From: JADJRH01 sp046351455
GTDB lineage: Bacteria > Myxococcota_A > Polyangia > Polyangiales > Polyangiaceae
Assembly (NCBI GenBank): GCA_046351455.1
Contig: JAXLYM010000013.1
Location: 222,959 to 286,958, forward strand
Direction of reading: 5' to 3'
Length of the DNA: 64,000 bases
Shown here: positions 9,847-18,789 of the stretch, piece after piece
Layout: each line of letters begins with the position of its first letter
Numbering within the stretch: position 1 is the first letter of the stretch
Notes under the pieces: generated by a model
The model's input: only the letters and a program-made list of their open reading frames with translations
What the model was told of the DNA's origin: nothing
Database searches by the model: none
Program-made: the position numbers and the translations under genes

Positions 9847-12048
9847 ATGGACACGGCGATCGAGCTGGAGCTGGACTGCGCCGCTCTCCCTGAAGATCGT
9901 CGGCTCGTCCTCGCCCGCGGCGAAGAGGGGATGAACCGGCTGTCGCGCTGGCAGGTGACGTTCCTCACGGCCGACGTCGGCCTACCGCTCGACTCCGCGA
10001 TCGGCGCTCAAGCCGTGCTGCGGCTCCTCGACCACCGAGAAGGCAGCACGCGCTCGATCGGGCTCGTCGTGACGGACATCGCGTACGAAGGCGCCGAGCG
10101 CGGCGGGCATCGGTACGTCGTCGATCTCGCCCCCTTCGAGCATCGCCTCACGCTGCGCGCCGGATACCGCGTCTGCCTCGACAAAGGCACCTTGCCGATC
10201 GTGTCGGACGTGCTGAAGGACGCCGGCGTCCCCGCGGGCAACATCGTGCCTCGACTCTCCGGAGCCTACAAATCCAGGGTCCAGTGCGTTCAATACAATG
10301 AGAGCGACTGGGGCTTCGTGGAGCGGCTCCTCGCGGACGAGGGGATCTCGTACTGGTTCGACTACGACGACGGAAAAGGCGGCACGCTGGTGCTCGGGGA
10401 CGATCCGGCGGCGCACGACGGCGTGGCCCCGCCGACGATCTTTCCCTTCGAAGACGCGACCGGGCTCGTGCACCTGGCCTCGTTTCACGCGCTCGAAATC
10501 GAGGATGTCCTGGTGCCGACAGCCGTGCACGTGCGCGACTACGACATCCGCCAACCGGGCGTGTACATCGAGGGACGCTCCGGGACAGGCCCCTTGGAAC
10601 ACTTCGAGTATCCCGCGTGCGTGGCAGATGAAGAAGCCGCGAAGGTCCGCGCGTCCGTGCGGCTCGATCAGCTCCGCCGGTTGGAGACCGTCGCACGGGG
10701 CGCCACGGGCTCCGTGCGCGTGCAGCCGGGCCGCGTGCTCGACGTCGCCGGCTGCTCCGATGATTCGCTCAACGGCCGTTATCTGGTGATCGGCGTCACA
10801 CATCGGTTCTCGCGCGGCTACCAGCAGGCCGAGCAGGCCACGCGCTACGAAAACCACGTCTCCATGGTCCCGGCAGAGACTCGCGCGTTCCGTCCGGAGG
10901 TGCCGGTGCGGGTCCCGCGCGTCGATACGATCGAGCCTGTCGTCACCACCGGCGCGTCTGGCGAAGAGATCCACGTCGACGATCTCGGGCGCGTGAAAGT
11001 GCGGTTCCTCTGGGATCGCTCGGGCATCGCCGACGACAAATCCTCCGCGTGGACGCGCTCGATCCAGATGCAGATGGGCGGCTCCATGCTTCTGCCGCGC
11101 GTCGGGTGGGAAGTGCCAGTCGCCTACGTGGACGGCGTGCCCGATCGGCCCTTCGTGCTCGGTCGTTTCTACAACGGAACAGCGGTCGTCCCGTACGCAC
11201 AACCCGGCGGCTCGGCCATCTCCACGCTTCAATCGGAGTCGTCACCCGGCGGCGGCTCCACGAACGAAATCCGCACGACCGATACGGCCGGTGGCATGGA
11301 GTTCTTCATGCACGCTTCGAAGGACCAGACCGTGGCAGTCGGTGGGTCCTCGACGACGAAGGTCGGAGTGAACGAGACGCACGACGTCGGGCTCGGCTAC
11401 ACGCTCATCGCCGCTTCTCAGACGGAGACGGTGGGCGCGTCCCAGAGCTGGAACGTGCAGACGGACATCGCGCACGACGCGAAGGGCTCCCGCAGCGAGT
11501 CGATCGGCGGAATGGAGGTGTTCGACGTGACCGGCAACCGCACCGTGCACGTGAAAGGGCCTTATAACGAGCTGATCGGCGCGATGTACGGCATTCAATG
11601 CAATCAGTCGAACACCGTCGTTCAGGGCGTCTACACGCAGATGATCGGCGCGGCGCTCGGCCTCGCGGCGGGGCTCGGAGCGCGGGAGTCGGTCGCGGCC
11701 GCGCGCACGGAGCTCGTGGGCGGCGCGAAGACGCTCACCGTCGCGAAGGACGTGAACGAGAGCATCCGCGGCGCCAAGACGATCGTGGCCGGAAAGGCGA
11801 CGGACAAGGCCGACGGCAAGAACACGATGGACGTGAAGGGCGCGGCCAGCGTGAGCGCGGGCGGCAGCATCACCGTGAACGCCTCCGGCGACGTGTGCTT
11901 CGACGCCCCCTCGATCTCCATCAAGGTGGGCGGCAAAGTGAAGGCCGGCCCCTTGGAGATCGGCGGCGGAAAGCTCAAGGCCAAGAGCGGCACCACGTCG
12001 TTCAAGGGCGACATCAAGCGATCCGGCGGCTCGAACAAGACAGGATGA
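9847..12048 (+). CDS. vgrG: VgrG spike protein 1 (TssI)
   Basis: VgrG of 733 residues, the trimeric spike at the tip of the T6SS tube. Residues 1-340 form the gp27-like base, with the family signature SDWGFVERLLADEGISYWF and the segment HFEYP. An OB-fold (gp5-like) domain follows, with LGRVKVRFLWDR and LPRVGWEVPVAYVDG. The C-terminal 300 residues are short beta repeats rich in Gly, Thr and Val typical of the gp5 needle helix. A GAGGAG ribosome site lies 6 bases before ATG. It is the first gene of a plus-strand run that continues to 25942 with gaps of no more than about 25 bases or overlaps. Length is usual for an unextended VgrG. Confidence 0.95.
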   Translation: MDTAIELELDCAALPEDRRLVLARGEEGMNRLSRWQVTFLTADVGLPLDSAIGAQAVLRLLDHREGSTRSIGLVVTDIAYEGAERGGHRYVVDLAPFEHRLTLRAGYRVCLDKGTLPIVSDVLKDAGVPAGNIVPRLSGAYKSRVQCVQYNESDWGFVERLLADEGISYWFDYDDGKGGTLVLGDDPAAHDGVAPPTIFPFEDATGLVHLASFHALEIEDVLVPTAVHVRDYDIRQPGVYIEGRSGTGPLEHFEYPACVADEEAAKVRASVRLDQLRRLETVARGATGSVRVQPGRVLDVAGCSDDSLNGRYLVIGVTHRFSRGYQQAEQATRYENHVSMVPAETRAFRPEVPVRVPRVDTIEPVVTTGASGEEIHVDDLGRVKVRFLWDRSGIADDKSSAWTRSIQMQMGGSMLLPRVGWEVPVAYVDGVPDRPFVLGRFYNGTAVVPYAQPGGSAISTLQSESSPGGGSTNEIRTTDTAGGMEFFMHASKDQTVAVGGSSTTKVGVNETHDVGLGYTLIAASQTETVGASQSWNVQTDIAHDAKGSRSESIGGMEVFDVTGNRTVHVKGPYNELIGAMYGIQCNQSNTVVQGVYTQMIGAALGLAAGLGARESVAAARTELVGGAKTLTVAKDVNESIRGAKTIVAGKATDKADGKNTMDVKGAASVSAGGSITVNASGDVCFDAPSISIKVGGKVKAGPLEIGGGKLKAKSGTTSFKGDIKRSGGSNKTG

Positions 12049-12058
12049 GGACACCACC

Positions 12059-14233
12059 ATGAGCCTCGAACAGCTTGTCCAACTCGAAGTCTCCGACGTC
12101 GATCTCGATCTGCGGGTGCTGGAAATCCGCCTGCAGGAGGCCTTGCATACCCCCTTCTCGATATCCATCCTCTGCGAAGCGCGCGAAGGAGCCGACCGGG
12201 CCTCCCTGGACAGCGGCGCCGCGCTCGCGAAGGACGCGATCGTCCGCATCGCCGCCCCCGAAGGAGATCCGCGCGAGCTGAAAGGCGTGCTGTCGGAGAT
12301 CGAGGAGGTCGCCCGCGGCTACCGGATCGAGATCGTGCCGAAGATGGCCCTCCTCGCGGACACCGTGGATCATCAGGTGTTCAAGGACCAGACGACGGTC
12401 GAGATCGTGACCGCCGTCCTCGACGAACACGGCATCTCCGTGGAGAGCCGGGTGTCGCGGACGCTGCCGAAACGGCCGCAGTGCGTGCAGACCTTCGAGA
12501 GCGACCTCGACTTCGTGTCTCGGCTCCTCTCCGAAGAAGGCATCGTGTGGTTCTCGCCGGTGGGCGCGCGCGACGCGATTCGCCTCGTGGATCGAGCGTC
12601 CGCGTTCGAGGACGTGGAGGGACTGGACACCTTGCGCGCCGTGGAGACAGGGGGCCTCGTCCGGCCTTCGTCGGTGCACAACGCTCGACTGTCGCGCTCC
12701 GCCGTGTCCACGAAGTACATCGTGCGCGACTACGACTTCACCGCTCCGCAGCGCGACATGGAGCGGGAGGCCGGAGACGGGCCGGCCGTGGTCTACGAGT
12801 ATCCCGCCGGCTACACGGACCCGAGCGTCGGCGCGGACCTCGCGAAGATGCGGCTGGAAGAGAGGAAGCGGCGCGAGATCACGCTCACGGGCGCCGCGTC
12901 GTCCCCGCGCATCGAGCCCGGCACCATCGTCACGCTCGCGGACTCTTCCCGCGACGACATGAACGGCAAATGGCTCATCGTCGAGGCGACGCACACGGGC
13001 CATGATCAGGGCGCCGGCGGCGAGGCTCGTTACGAGGCGCGCTTCGTGGCGGTCCCCGCGGACCGCGGATATCGGCCCGAAAGGCGCGCGACTCCCTCGG
13101 TCGGCGGGATTCAGACTGCCACGGTGACAGGCCCCTCCGGCGCGGAGATTCACCCGGACTCGTTCGGTCGCGTGAAGGCGCTCCACCGCTGGGATCGGCG
13201 CCGGCCCAAGGACGACACCAGCTCGGCCTTCTTCCGCACCGTGCAGCCCCCGACTTCCGGAGGCCTCTTCTTGCCGCGCGTCGGGTGGGAGGTGGCGCTC
13301 GGGTTCCGCGGCGGCTCCGGGGACGAGCCGGTCGAGATTGGCCGCCTCGACAACGGGCAAGCGCGGCCGTTCGCGTCGCTCCCGGGCAATCAAGTGGTGA
13401 GCAGCTTCGGCAGCCTCACGACGCCCGGCGGCGGCAGCGGCAACCACATCGCGATGAACGACACCGCCGGAAACGAAGGCTTCGCGATCAACGCGTCGCA
13501 CGACTTCAACGAGAAGACCGAGAACGACAAGGTCACGGGCGTCACCGCGGATGAGACGTTGGTCGTCAGCGCGAACCGCACGCTCATCGTGGGCAAGGTC
13601 CTCAAAGAGTCTATCGAAGGAGCCCAGTCGCACAGCATAAGCGCCGGTCGCAACGTGAATGTCGGCGCCAACATGAGCCTCAACTCCGCGTCCGAGAGCG
13701 TCACCGTCGGCGGGCTGCGCGCCTTCACGATCGGCGGCGATTACCAGACAGGCTGCGCCTCTCTGTCGCGTTTGGTCGGCGCCGCGAAGGTCGAAGCCGC
13801 CATCGAGTCGGTCGGCCGCGGCGTCACGGGCGCGTCCACCGTGATGGTCGGCGCCGCGTGGGACACGAACGCAGGCCTGGAGTCCAACATCAATGTCCTC
13901 GGCGCCAGCACGGAAGAGGTCGGGGCCTTGAAGGGCATCGTCGCCGGCACGAACTACGTGCTCAAGACGACGGGCGCGCTCACGCAGACCTTCGCATCGC
14001 AGACCATCGAAGGGGGCGGCGGCGTCGGCGAAGATTACCTTTTGGAGGCCAGCTACAAGGCGGGCGGCTCCATGAAGGTGAAGGGCGGAGACATCGTGTT
14101 TCAGGCGACGACGAAGATCTCCATCACCGCGAGCGGGATCACCGTCACCTTGACCCCCGGCAAGGTCGACGTGGACGGTCAGTTCAAGGGCACGCCGAGC
14201 TCCGCCGAAGAAGGCTCCGGCTCGTTCGATTGA
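12059..14233 (+). CDS. vgrG: VgrG spike protein 2 (TssI)
   Basis: Second VgrG, 724 residues, starting 10 bases after the stop of the first. The gp27-like part carries ESDLDFVSRLLSEEGIVWF, the OB domain FGRVKALHRWDRR and LPRVGWEVALGF, and the C-terminal third the repetitive beta needle with ILKTTG/ITASG segments. There is no C-terminal effector domain. It is clearly diverged from VgrG 1 rather than a recent copy, so the tandem pair may form heterotrimers or carry different cargo (inference). The DUF6484 and Rhs genes follow immediately, suggesting that this spike loads the Rhs protein. Confidence 0.95.
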   Translation: MSLEQLVQLEVSDVDLDLRVLEIRLQEALHTPFSISILCEAREGADRASLDSGAALAKDAIVRIAAPEGDPRELKGVLSEIEEVARGYRIEIVPKMALLADTVDHQVFKDQTTVEIVTAVLDEHGISVESRVSRTLPKRPQCVQTFESDLDFVSRLLSEEGIVWFSPVGARDAIRLVDRASAFEDVEGLDTLRAVETGGLVRPSSVHNARLSRSAVSTKYIVRDYDFTAPQRDMEREAGDGPAVVYEYPAGYTDPSVGADLAKMRLEERKRREITLTGAASSPRIEPGTIVTLADSSRDDMNGKWLIVEATHTGHDQGAGGEARYEARFVAVPADRGYRPERRATPSVGGIQTATVTGPSGAEIHPDSFGRVKALHRWDRRRPKDDTSSAFFRTVQPPTSGGLFLPRVGWEVALGFRGGSGDEPVEIGRLDNGQARPFASLPGNQVVSSFGSLTTPGGGSGNHIAMNDTAGNEGFAINASHDFNEKTENDKVTGVTADETLVVSANRTLIVGKVLKESIEGAQSHSISAGRNVNVGANMSLNSASESVTVGGLRAFTIGGDYQTGCASLSRLVGAAKVEAAIESVGRGVTGASTVMVGAAWDTNAGLESNINVLGASTEEVGALKGIVAGTNYVLKTTGALTQTFASQTIEGGGGVGEDYLLEASYKAGGSMKVKGGDIVFQATTKISITASGITVTLTPGKVDVDGQFKGTPSSAEEGSGSFD

Positions 14234-14245
14234 GGGAAGAACACC

Positions 14246-14740
14246 ATGCAAAAGCCGAAGCTCGTGACAGCCAGTCGTGCCTCGCGAACGCGCGCCGCGA
14301 AGGTCCCCATCGAAGAACCCTCCGCGCTCGGAACAGGCATCCACGCCGCCGTGATCGAGATGCGGAGTGAGAGCGCTTATCGGATCCGCACGATGACCGG
14401 CGAGCGCTGTCCGGCCCACCTCGCCGACGGCATGGATCCCGCGCTCGCGGAGGAGTGCCTGCGCGAAGGCCGCACGGTGCTCGTCACCGAGTCGAAGAGA
14501 GGCGTCCTCATCCTGGGCGCCCTTCAAATGAGCCGCACGCCCGTCCGGGAGGCGGACGGATCGGTCGTGATCGAAGGCAAGGACGTGCGCCTCCGGGCCG
14601 AGCGCTCGGTCGTGATCGACGCGGGGCCGGTGTCGTTCAAGGCGGACCGGACGGGGATTCTCCGCTTCGAGGGGGAAAAGATGGTGATCGACGTTTCGGC
14701 CCTGGTGCGCGTCCTCTCCGCGCGGATGGAGATCCCCTGA
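14246..14740 (+). CDS. DUF6484-type T6SS accessory protein
   Basis: Soluble protein of 164 residues without signal peptide. The first half (GIHAAVIEMRSESAYRIRT...) is a small beta-rich domain; the end (VVIEGKDVRLRAERSVVIDA) has VgrG-needle-like beta repeats. I recognise it as the DUF6484 family, which sits beside vgrG and effector genes and may act as an adaptor or a spike extension. It starts 12 bases after vgrG 2, and its stop overlaps the Rhs start by one base (TGATG), so it is translationally coupled to the toxin gene. The biochemical role of the family is not known to me. Confidence 0.75.
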   Translation: MQKPKLVTASRASRTRAAKVPIEEPSALGTGIHAAVIEMRSESAYRIRTMTGERCPAHLADGMDPALAEECLREGRTVLVTESKRGVLILGALQMSRTPVREADGSVVIEGKDVRLRAERSVVIDAGPVSFKADRTGILRFEGEKMVIDVSALVRVLSARMEIP

Positions 14741-17700
14741 TGGGCACCAGCGACGACCACAAGGATATCGCGACCACGAAGAGCGGGCACACCGCGCCCG
14801 GCCCGGGCCCGTCCGCGAACCTCGGGCCGCCCCCTGCGCCGACGGGCCCTGTCCCGCAGCCGTATCTCTACATCGCGCAATCCAAGTCCGCGAAGGACAC
14901 GACGAGCACGCAGTACATCCCCGTCGCGGAGGCGCTCAAGATTGACAGTTACATGGACATCGAGCGGCCGGCGAACCAGCCCGCGCAGCCCGGCGGCGTC
15001 CAGGGCGACGTCGTGACCCATGCCATCGTCGGCACGGCGACGTGCATCACCGGATCCCGCAATTTCAAGCGCTCCAAGGGCATCTGCGCGACGGGCGACT
15101 CCGTGATGCTGGACGTGCCGATGCCGCACGGCAAGGTGGCGCAGTCGAAGGGCACGCTCATCCTGGGGGCCGATCTCGTGGCCGGCACCGCGCCCAGCGA
15201 CAAGCTCGCCACCGTGATCACCGCCGGAGAGCCCGTCGCGGTGGTGAGCGGGGCCGTCGTCGACGAGATGACCGATTTCGTGATGCTCGGCGCGATCGTG
15301 ACCTCGTTCGGCCGAGTCTACTCCTCGGCGCGAAACCGGGAGAAGACGGATCTCGGCCGGGGCGGCTTCTCGCACTCCTTCGAACAATGGATCTCCGAGG
15401 ACGGGGCGAACCTCGTGTTCCGCAACGAAGCGGGCGCGAACATCGATTTTCCTCCCCTCTCCGAACAAGGCACCTCGTACCACCGCGGGCGCCGCCTCTC
15501 CTTGCGCCGCACCCGCACCGGAGAGTACGAGATCGCGGACGGCAACGCCCGCCGAACGCTGGAGCTCGGCCGACTGACGCCCACGTCGGAGAGGGCCGTC
15601 CTCCGCGCCGTCCGCGACGCCTTCGGGAACCGCATCGAGCTCGTCCACGACAAGGAGCGCCTCTCCAAGATCATCGACACGGCCCGGCGCGAGATCCGGT
15701 TTCAGCACGACAGAGAAGGCCGGATCGTGCGCGCGGAGCGGTGGCGAGAGGCCGATCTCTTGGATTGGGTCGACTACGCCTATCACCCCGAAGGAGAGCT
15801 CGCGAGCGTGACGGACGCGCTCGGATATTCGGAGCGCTACGAGTACGACGGGGCGCACCGGCTCGTCACGAAGACGCTGCGAAACGGGGTGCGGTTTCAT
15901 TACGAGTACGACCGCGAGACCGCGGATTGCGTCCGCACGTGGGGAGACGGCGGGCTCCATCGCGTGGACTTCACCTACGACCGGAAGCGGCGTCAGACGA
16001 TGACCTCCGGCACGCGGAAGCCTCGCGTCTACGACTGGAACGCGGACGGCGCCGTGGTCCGCGAGCGCACCTTCGACGGCTCGCTCGTGCACGAGACCAG
16101 GTTCGACGAGGACGCGCTCGTCGTCGCCGAGAAGAACGCCGCCGGGGAAGAGACGCTCTACGAATACGACGAGAAGGGATACCTGATCTCCGAGACGGAT
16201 CCGGCCGGCAACACCACCACGTGGGAGATGGATCCCGTCTTCTCACGCCCGCGGAAGCAGACGCTGCCGGACGGGAGCGTCTTCGAATACACGTTGGGCG
16301 CGCGCGGGGAGCTGACCGGGGTGAAGTTTCCGAACGGGGTCGCCTGCACGTACGCGTGCGACGGCGCGGGCCGGCTGACCGGCCTCTACGGCCCCGACGG
16401 GATGATCTTCGAGCGCAAGTACGACGAGGCGCACAACCTCGTTCGCCTCCAGACGGACAAGGGCGCATTCCTGCACTTCGAGCACGACGCGTGGGGCCGC
16501 GTGACGAAGATCACCGACTCCACCGGCAGCGTGGAGACCGTCAAATACGATGTCCTCGGCCGCGTGATCGAGCGCGAATTGCCGGACGGGACGCACCTCT
16601 CGATGACGCACGACGCCCTCGGGAACGTGACGCGCATCGACGACGGGACGGGGCACGCCGTGGAGCAGGAGTACGCCGGGACGGGCACGCTCCGCCGCCG
16701 CAAGATGCCGGACGGGCAAGTGTGGGAGTTCGAGCACGACGAGATGGAGCGGCTCCAACGCGTGACGAACCCCAAGGGCGAGACGTACGAATTCCGCTTC
16801 AACCGCGCCGGCGCCGTCGCGGAGGAGAAGACGTTCGACGGGCGGATCCTCAAGTACACGTACGACCGCGCGGAGCGGGTGAGCCGCATCGACTACGACG
16901 ACGACACGTGGCGGACCTTCGCGTACGACGCGCTCGGCAACATCGTCGAAGAGGACACGCCGCACGGCGCGCGCACCTTCGAGCGGGACGATCAGGGCCG
17001 CATCCTGAAGGCCACGATGAAGGACCACGACGGCCCCATCGAGATCGCCTTCGAGCGCGACAAGCTCGGCCGCGTCATCGCCGAGGCGCAGCCCGCCGGC
17101 CTCCTCCAGTTCGAGCATGACAGTCGCGGGCGGCGGTCCGCGTGCAAGCTGCCGAACGGACAGACGACGCGCTACTACCACGGTACCACCGGCGCGCTGA
17201 CGGGGCTGGATCACGACGGCTACAAGGTGCTCTTCCAGCGAGACGCGCTGGGACGCGAGGTGCGACGCCACCTGTATACACCCGTCGTCGACATCTTCAC
17301 GAAGGTGGCCGTCACCGGGAATCTGCGAGAGCAGGTCGTCTCGGCGAGCCGCGCCGGCGGGCCGTACGTGCTGGGGCGGCGCGATTTCACGTACGGACCG
17401 CACGCGCGCCTCGCGGAGGTCCGCGACGCTCGGTTCGGCGTCGCCACGTTCCGGCACGACGTGCTGGGGCAGCTCCTCGAAGCGTCGTCCTCGGGGCAGA
17501 CGGAGGCCTTCGAATACGACGTGTCCGGGGCGCTCGTGGGCATGATGTCGAGCGGCGGCGGCTCCGCGGAGCCCTGGTCGACGGGCATGGGAAACGTGCT
17601 GCGCCGCGCGGGCGACGTGGCGTTCGCGAACGACGATCGGAGACGGCGCCGCGAACGGAGAGGCCCCCACGGAGAGGTCACCAAGTATTACTGGGACTGC

Positions 17701-18786
17701 CGCGATCAGCTCCGAGAGGTGCTGTTGCCCAGCGGCGCGCGGCTCCGTTACTGGTACGACGCGTTCGGCCGGCGCGTGAAGAAGGCCGTGTTCCCGAAGG
17801 AGCCCGCGATCGGCGAGATGCGGCCCGCGGATCCGCCCGTCGTGACCACGTTCCTCTGGGACGGGGACGTGATCGTGATGGAGCGGAGCACTTCAGGCCT
17901 GGAGCGCACGTATGCGTACGAGGTCGGTTATCCGATCCCGGTGCTCCACAAGGAAGGTGGGGAGACGTTCGCGTACGTGACCGATCACGTGGGCCGGCCG
18001 TACGAGCTCATCGACGAGAAGGCGCGCGTCGCGTGGGCGGCGTCCTACTCCGCGTGGGGCGCTGTCTTGCGGGAGGTGCGGGACCCCGAGACGCCGCGCG
18101 CTCGCCCGGCCACCACGCCTCTGCGGCAACCCGGACACTACGCCGATGACGACACAGGGCTTCTGTCGACGCGGCATCGCTACTTCGATCCTTCGACGGC
18201 GCGGTGGCTCTCGCCGGATCCGATTGGCATCCAGGGCGGACCGGATCACTTCGGCTTCGCGGGCAGCCCGCTCACGCGCGTGGACGTGTACGGACTCTGC
18301 ACGATCGACTGGCTCAAGAAGGTGGACGCGGCGATCCTCGCGCACCGGCGCAGCGTCGAGCTGATGAGCCAGATCCCCGGGAAAAAAGGCGCCTTCAACG
18401 TCTTCTCGGTGTGCGTCATCGAGCAGGACGGCAAGCAGCGCGTGGTGATCGGCGTGAACAACCCCGAGGGGTACATCCCGCCCGGGATCCAGGGCGCGAT
18501 CACGCTGAATCCGGGCGAGCAGGTGGTGTATCCGACCGGCCCCAACTCCCACGCGGAGCGGAACGTCATCGCCTGGATGAACCAGCAAAACGCGGCGAAC
18601 CCCGAGCACCCGATGACGCTGCTCGCCTCCGGCGCGACCATCCCGCACTGCGGCAACTGCACCTGTGCCGTCTCGAACGCGGGCGGCGTCACGTCCAGCT
18701 CCATCCGAGTGAGGGGCGACGACTCCTGGGGTGTCGATCGGGGCACCGGGAATGGCACCGTCGTCGACAACACGGAGAACCCGTAA
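14740..18786 (+). CDS. Rhs-repeat polymorphic toxin with C-terminal deaminase-like domain
   Basis: Rhs effector of 1348 residues. The ATG at 14740 overlaps the DUF6484 stop. Residues 1-30 are Gly/Pro/Thr-rich. About residues 90-200 occupy the place of a PAAR-like tip, then a DUF6531-like stretch (GGFSHSFEQWI) leads into YD/Rhs repeats that build a closed shell. The shell ends with the conserved HRYFDPSTARWLSPDPIG near residue 1155 and the junction DVYGLC at 1187. The variable tail 1188-1348 has a zinc-deaminase signature: HAE at 1271-1273 and PHCGNC with C1304 and C1307. Such toxins deaminate cytidine or adenine in nucleic acids or nucleotides; the target here is unknown. The candidate immunity gene begins 3 bases after the stop. 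All inferred ligands are intact. Confidence 0.88.
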   Translation: MGTSDDHKDIATTKSGHTAPGPGPSANLGPPPAPTGPVPQPYLYIAQSKSAKDTTSTQYIPVAEALKIDSYMDIERPANQPAQPGGVQGDVVTHAIVGTATCITGSRNFKRSKGICATGDSVMLDVPMPHGKVAQSKGTLILGADLVAGTAPSDKLATVITAGEPVAVVSGAVVDEMTDFVMLGAIVTSFGRVYSSARNREKTDLGRGGFSHSFEQWISEDGANLVFRNEAGANIDFPPLSEQGTSYHRGRRLSLRRTRTGEYEIADGNARRTLELGRLTPTSERAVLRAVRDAFGNRIELVHDKERLSKIIDTARREIRFQHDREGRIVRAERWREADLLDWVDYAYHPEGELASVTDALGYSERYEYDGAHRLVTKTLRNGVRFHYEYDRETADCVRTWGDGGLHRVDFTYDRKRRQTMTSGTRKPRVYDWNADGAVVRERTFDGSLVHETRFDEDALVVAEKNAAGEETLYEYDEKGYLISETDPAGNTTTWEMDPVFSRPRKQTLPDGSVFEYTLGARGELTGVKFPNGVACTYACDGAGRLTGLYGPDGMIFERKYDEAHNLVRLQTDKGAFLHFEHDAWGRVTKITDSTGSVETVKYDVLGRVIERELPDGTHLSMTHDALGNVTRIDDGTGHAVEQEYAGTGTLRRRKMPDGQVWEFEHDEMERLQRVTNPKGETYEFRFNRAGAVAEEKTFDGRILKYTYDRAERVSRIDYDDDTWRTFAYDALGNIVEEDTPHGARTFERDDQGRILKATMKDHDGPIEIAFERDKLGRVIAEAQPAGLLQFEHDSRGRRSACKLPNGQTTRYYHGTTGALTGLDHDGYKVLFQRDALGREVRRHLYTPVVDIFTKVAVTGNLREQVVSASRAGGPYVLGRRDFTYGPHARLAEVRDARFGVATFRHDVLGQLLEASSSGQTEAFEYDVSGALVGMMSSGGGSAEPWSTGMGNVLRRAGDVAFANDDRRRRRERRGPHGEVTKYYWDCRDQLREVLLPSGARLRYWYDAFGRRVKKAVFPKEPAIGEMRPADPPVVTTFLWDGDVIVMERSTSGLERTYAYEVGYPIPVLHKEGGETFAYVTDHVGRPYELIDEKARVAWAASYSAWGAVLREVRDPETPRARPATTPLRQPGHYADDDTGLLSTRHRYFDPSTARWLSPDPIGIQGGPDHFGFAGSPLTRVDVYGLCTIDWLKKVDAAILAHRRSVELMSQIPGKKGAFNVFSVCVIEQDGKQRVVIGVNNPEGYIPPGIQGAITLNPGEQVVYPTGPNSHAERNVIAWMNQQNAANPEHPMTLLASGATIPHCGNCTCAVSNAGGVTSSSIRVRGDDSWGVDRGTGNGTVVDNTENP

Positions 18787-18789
18787 ACC

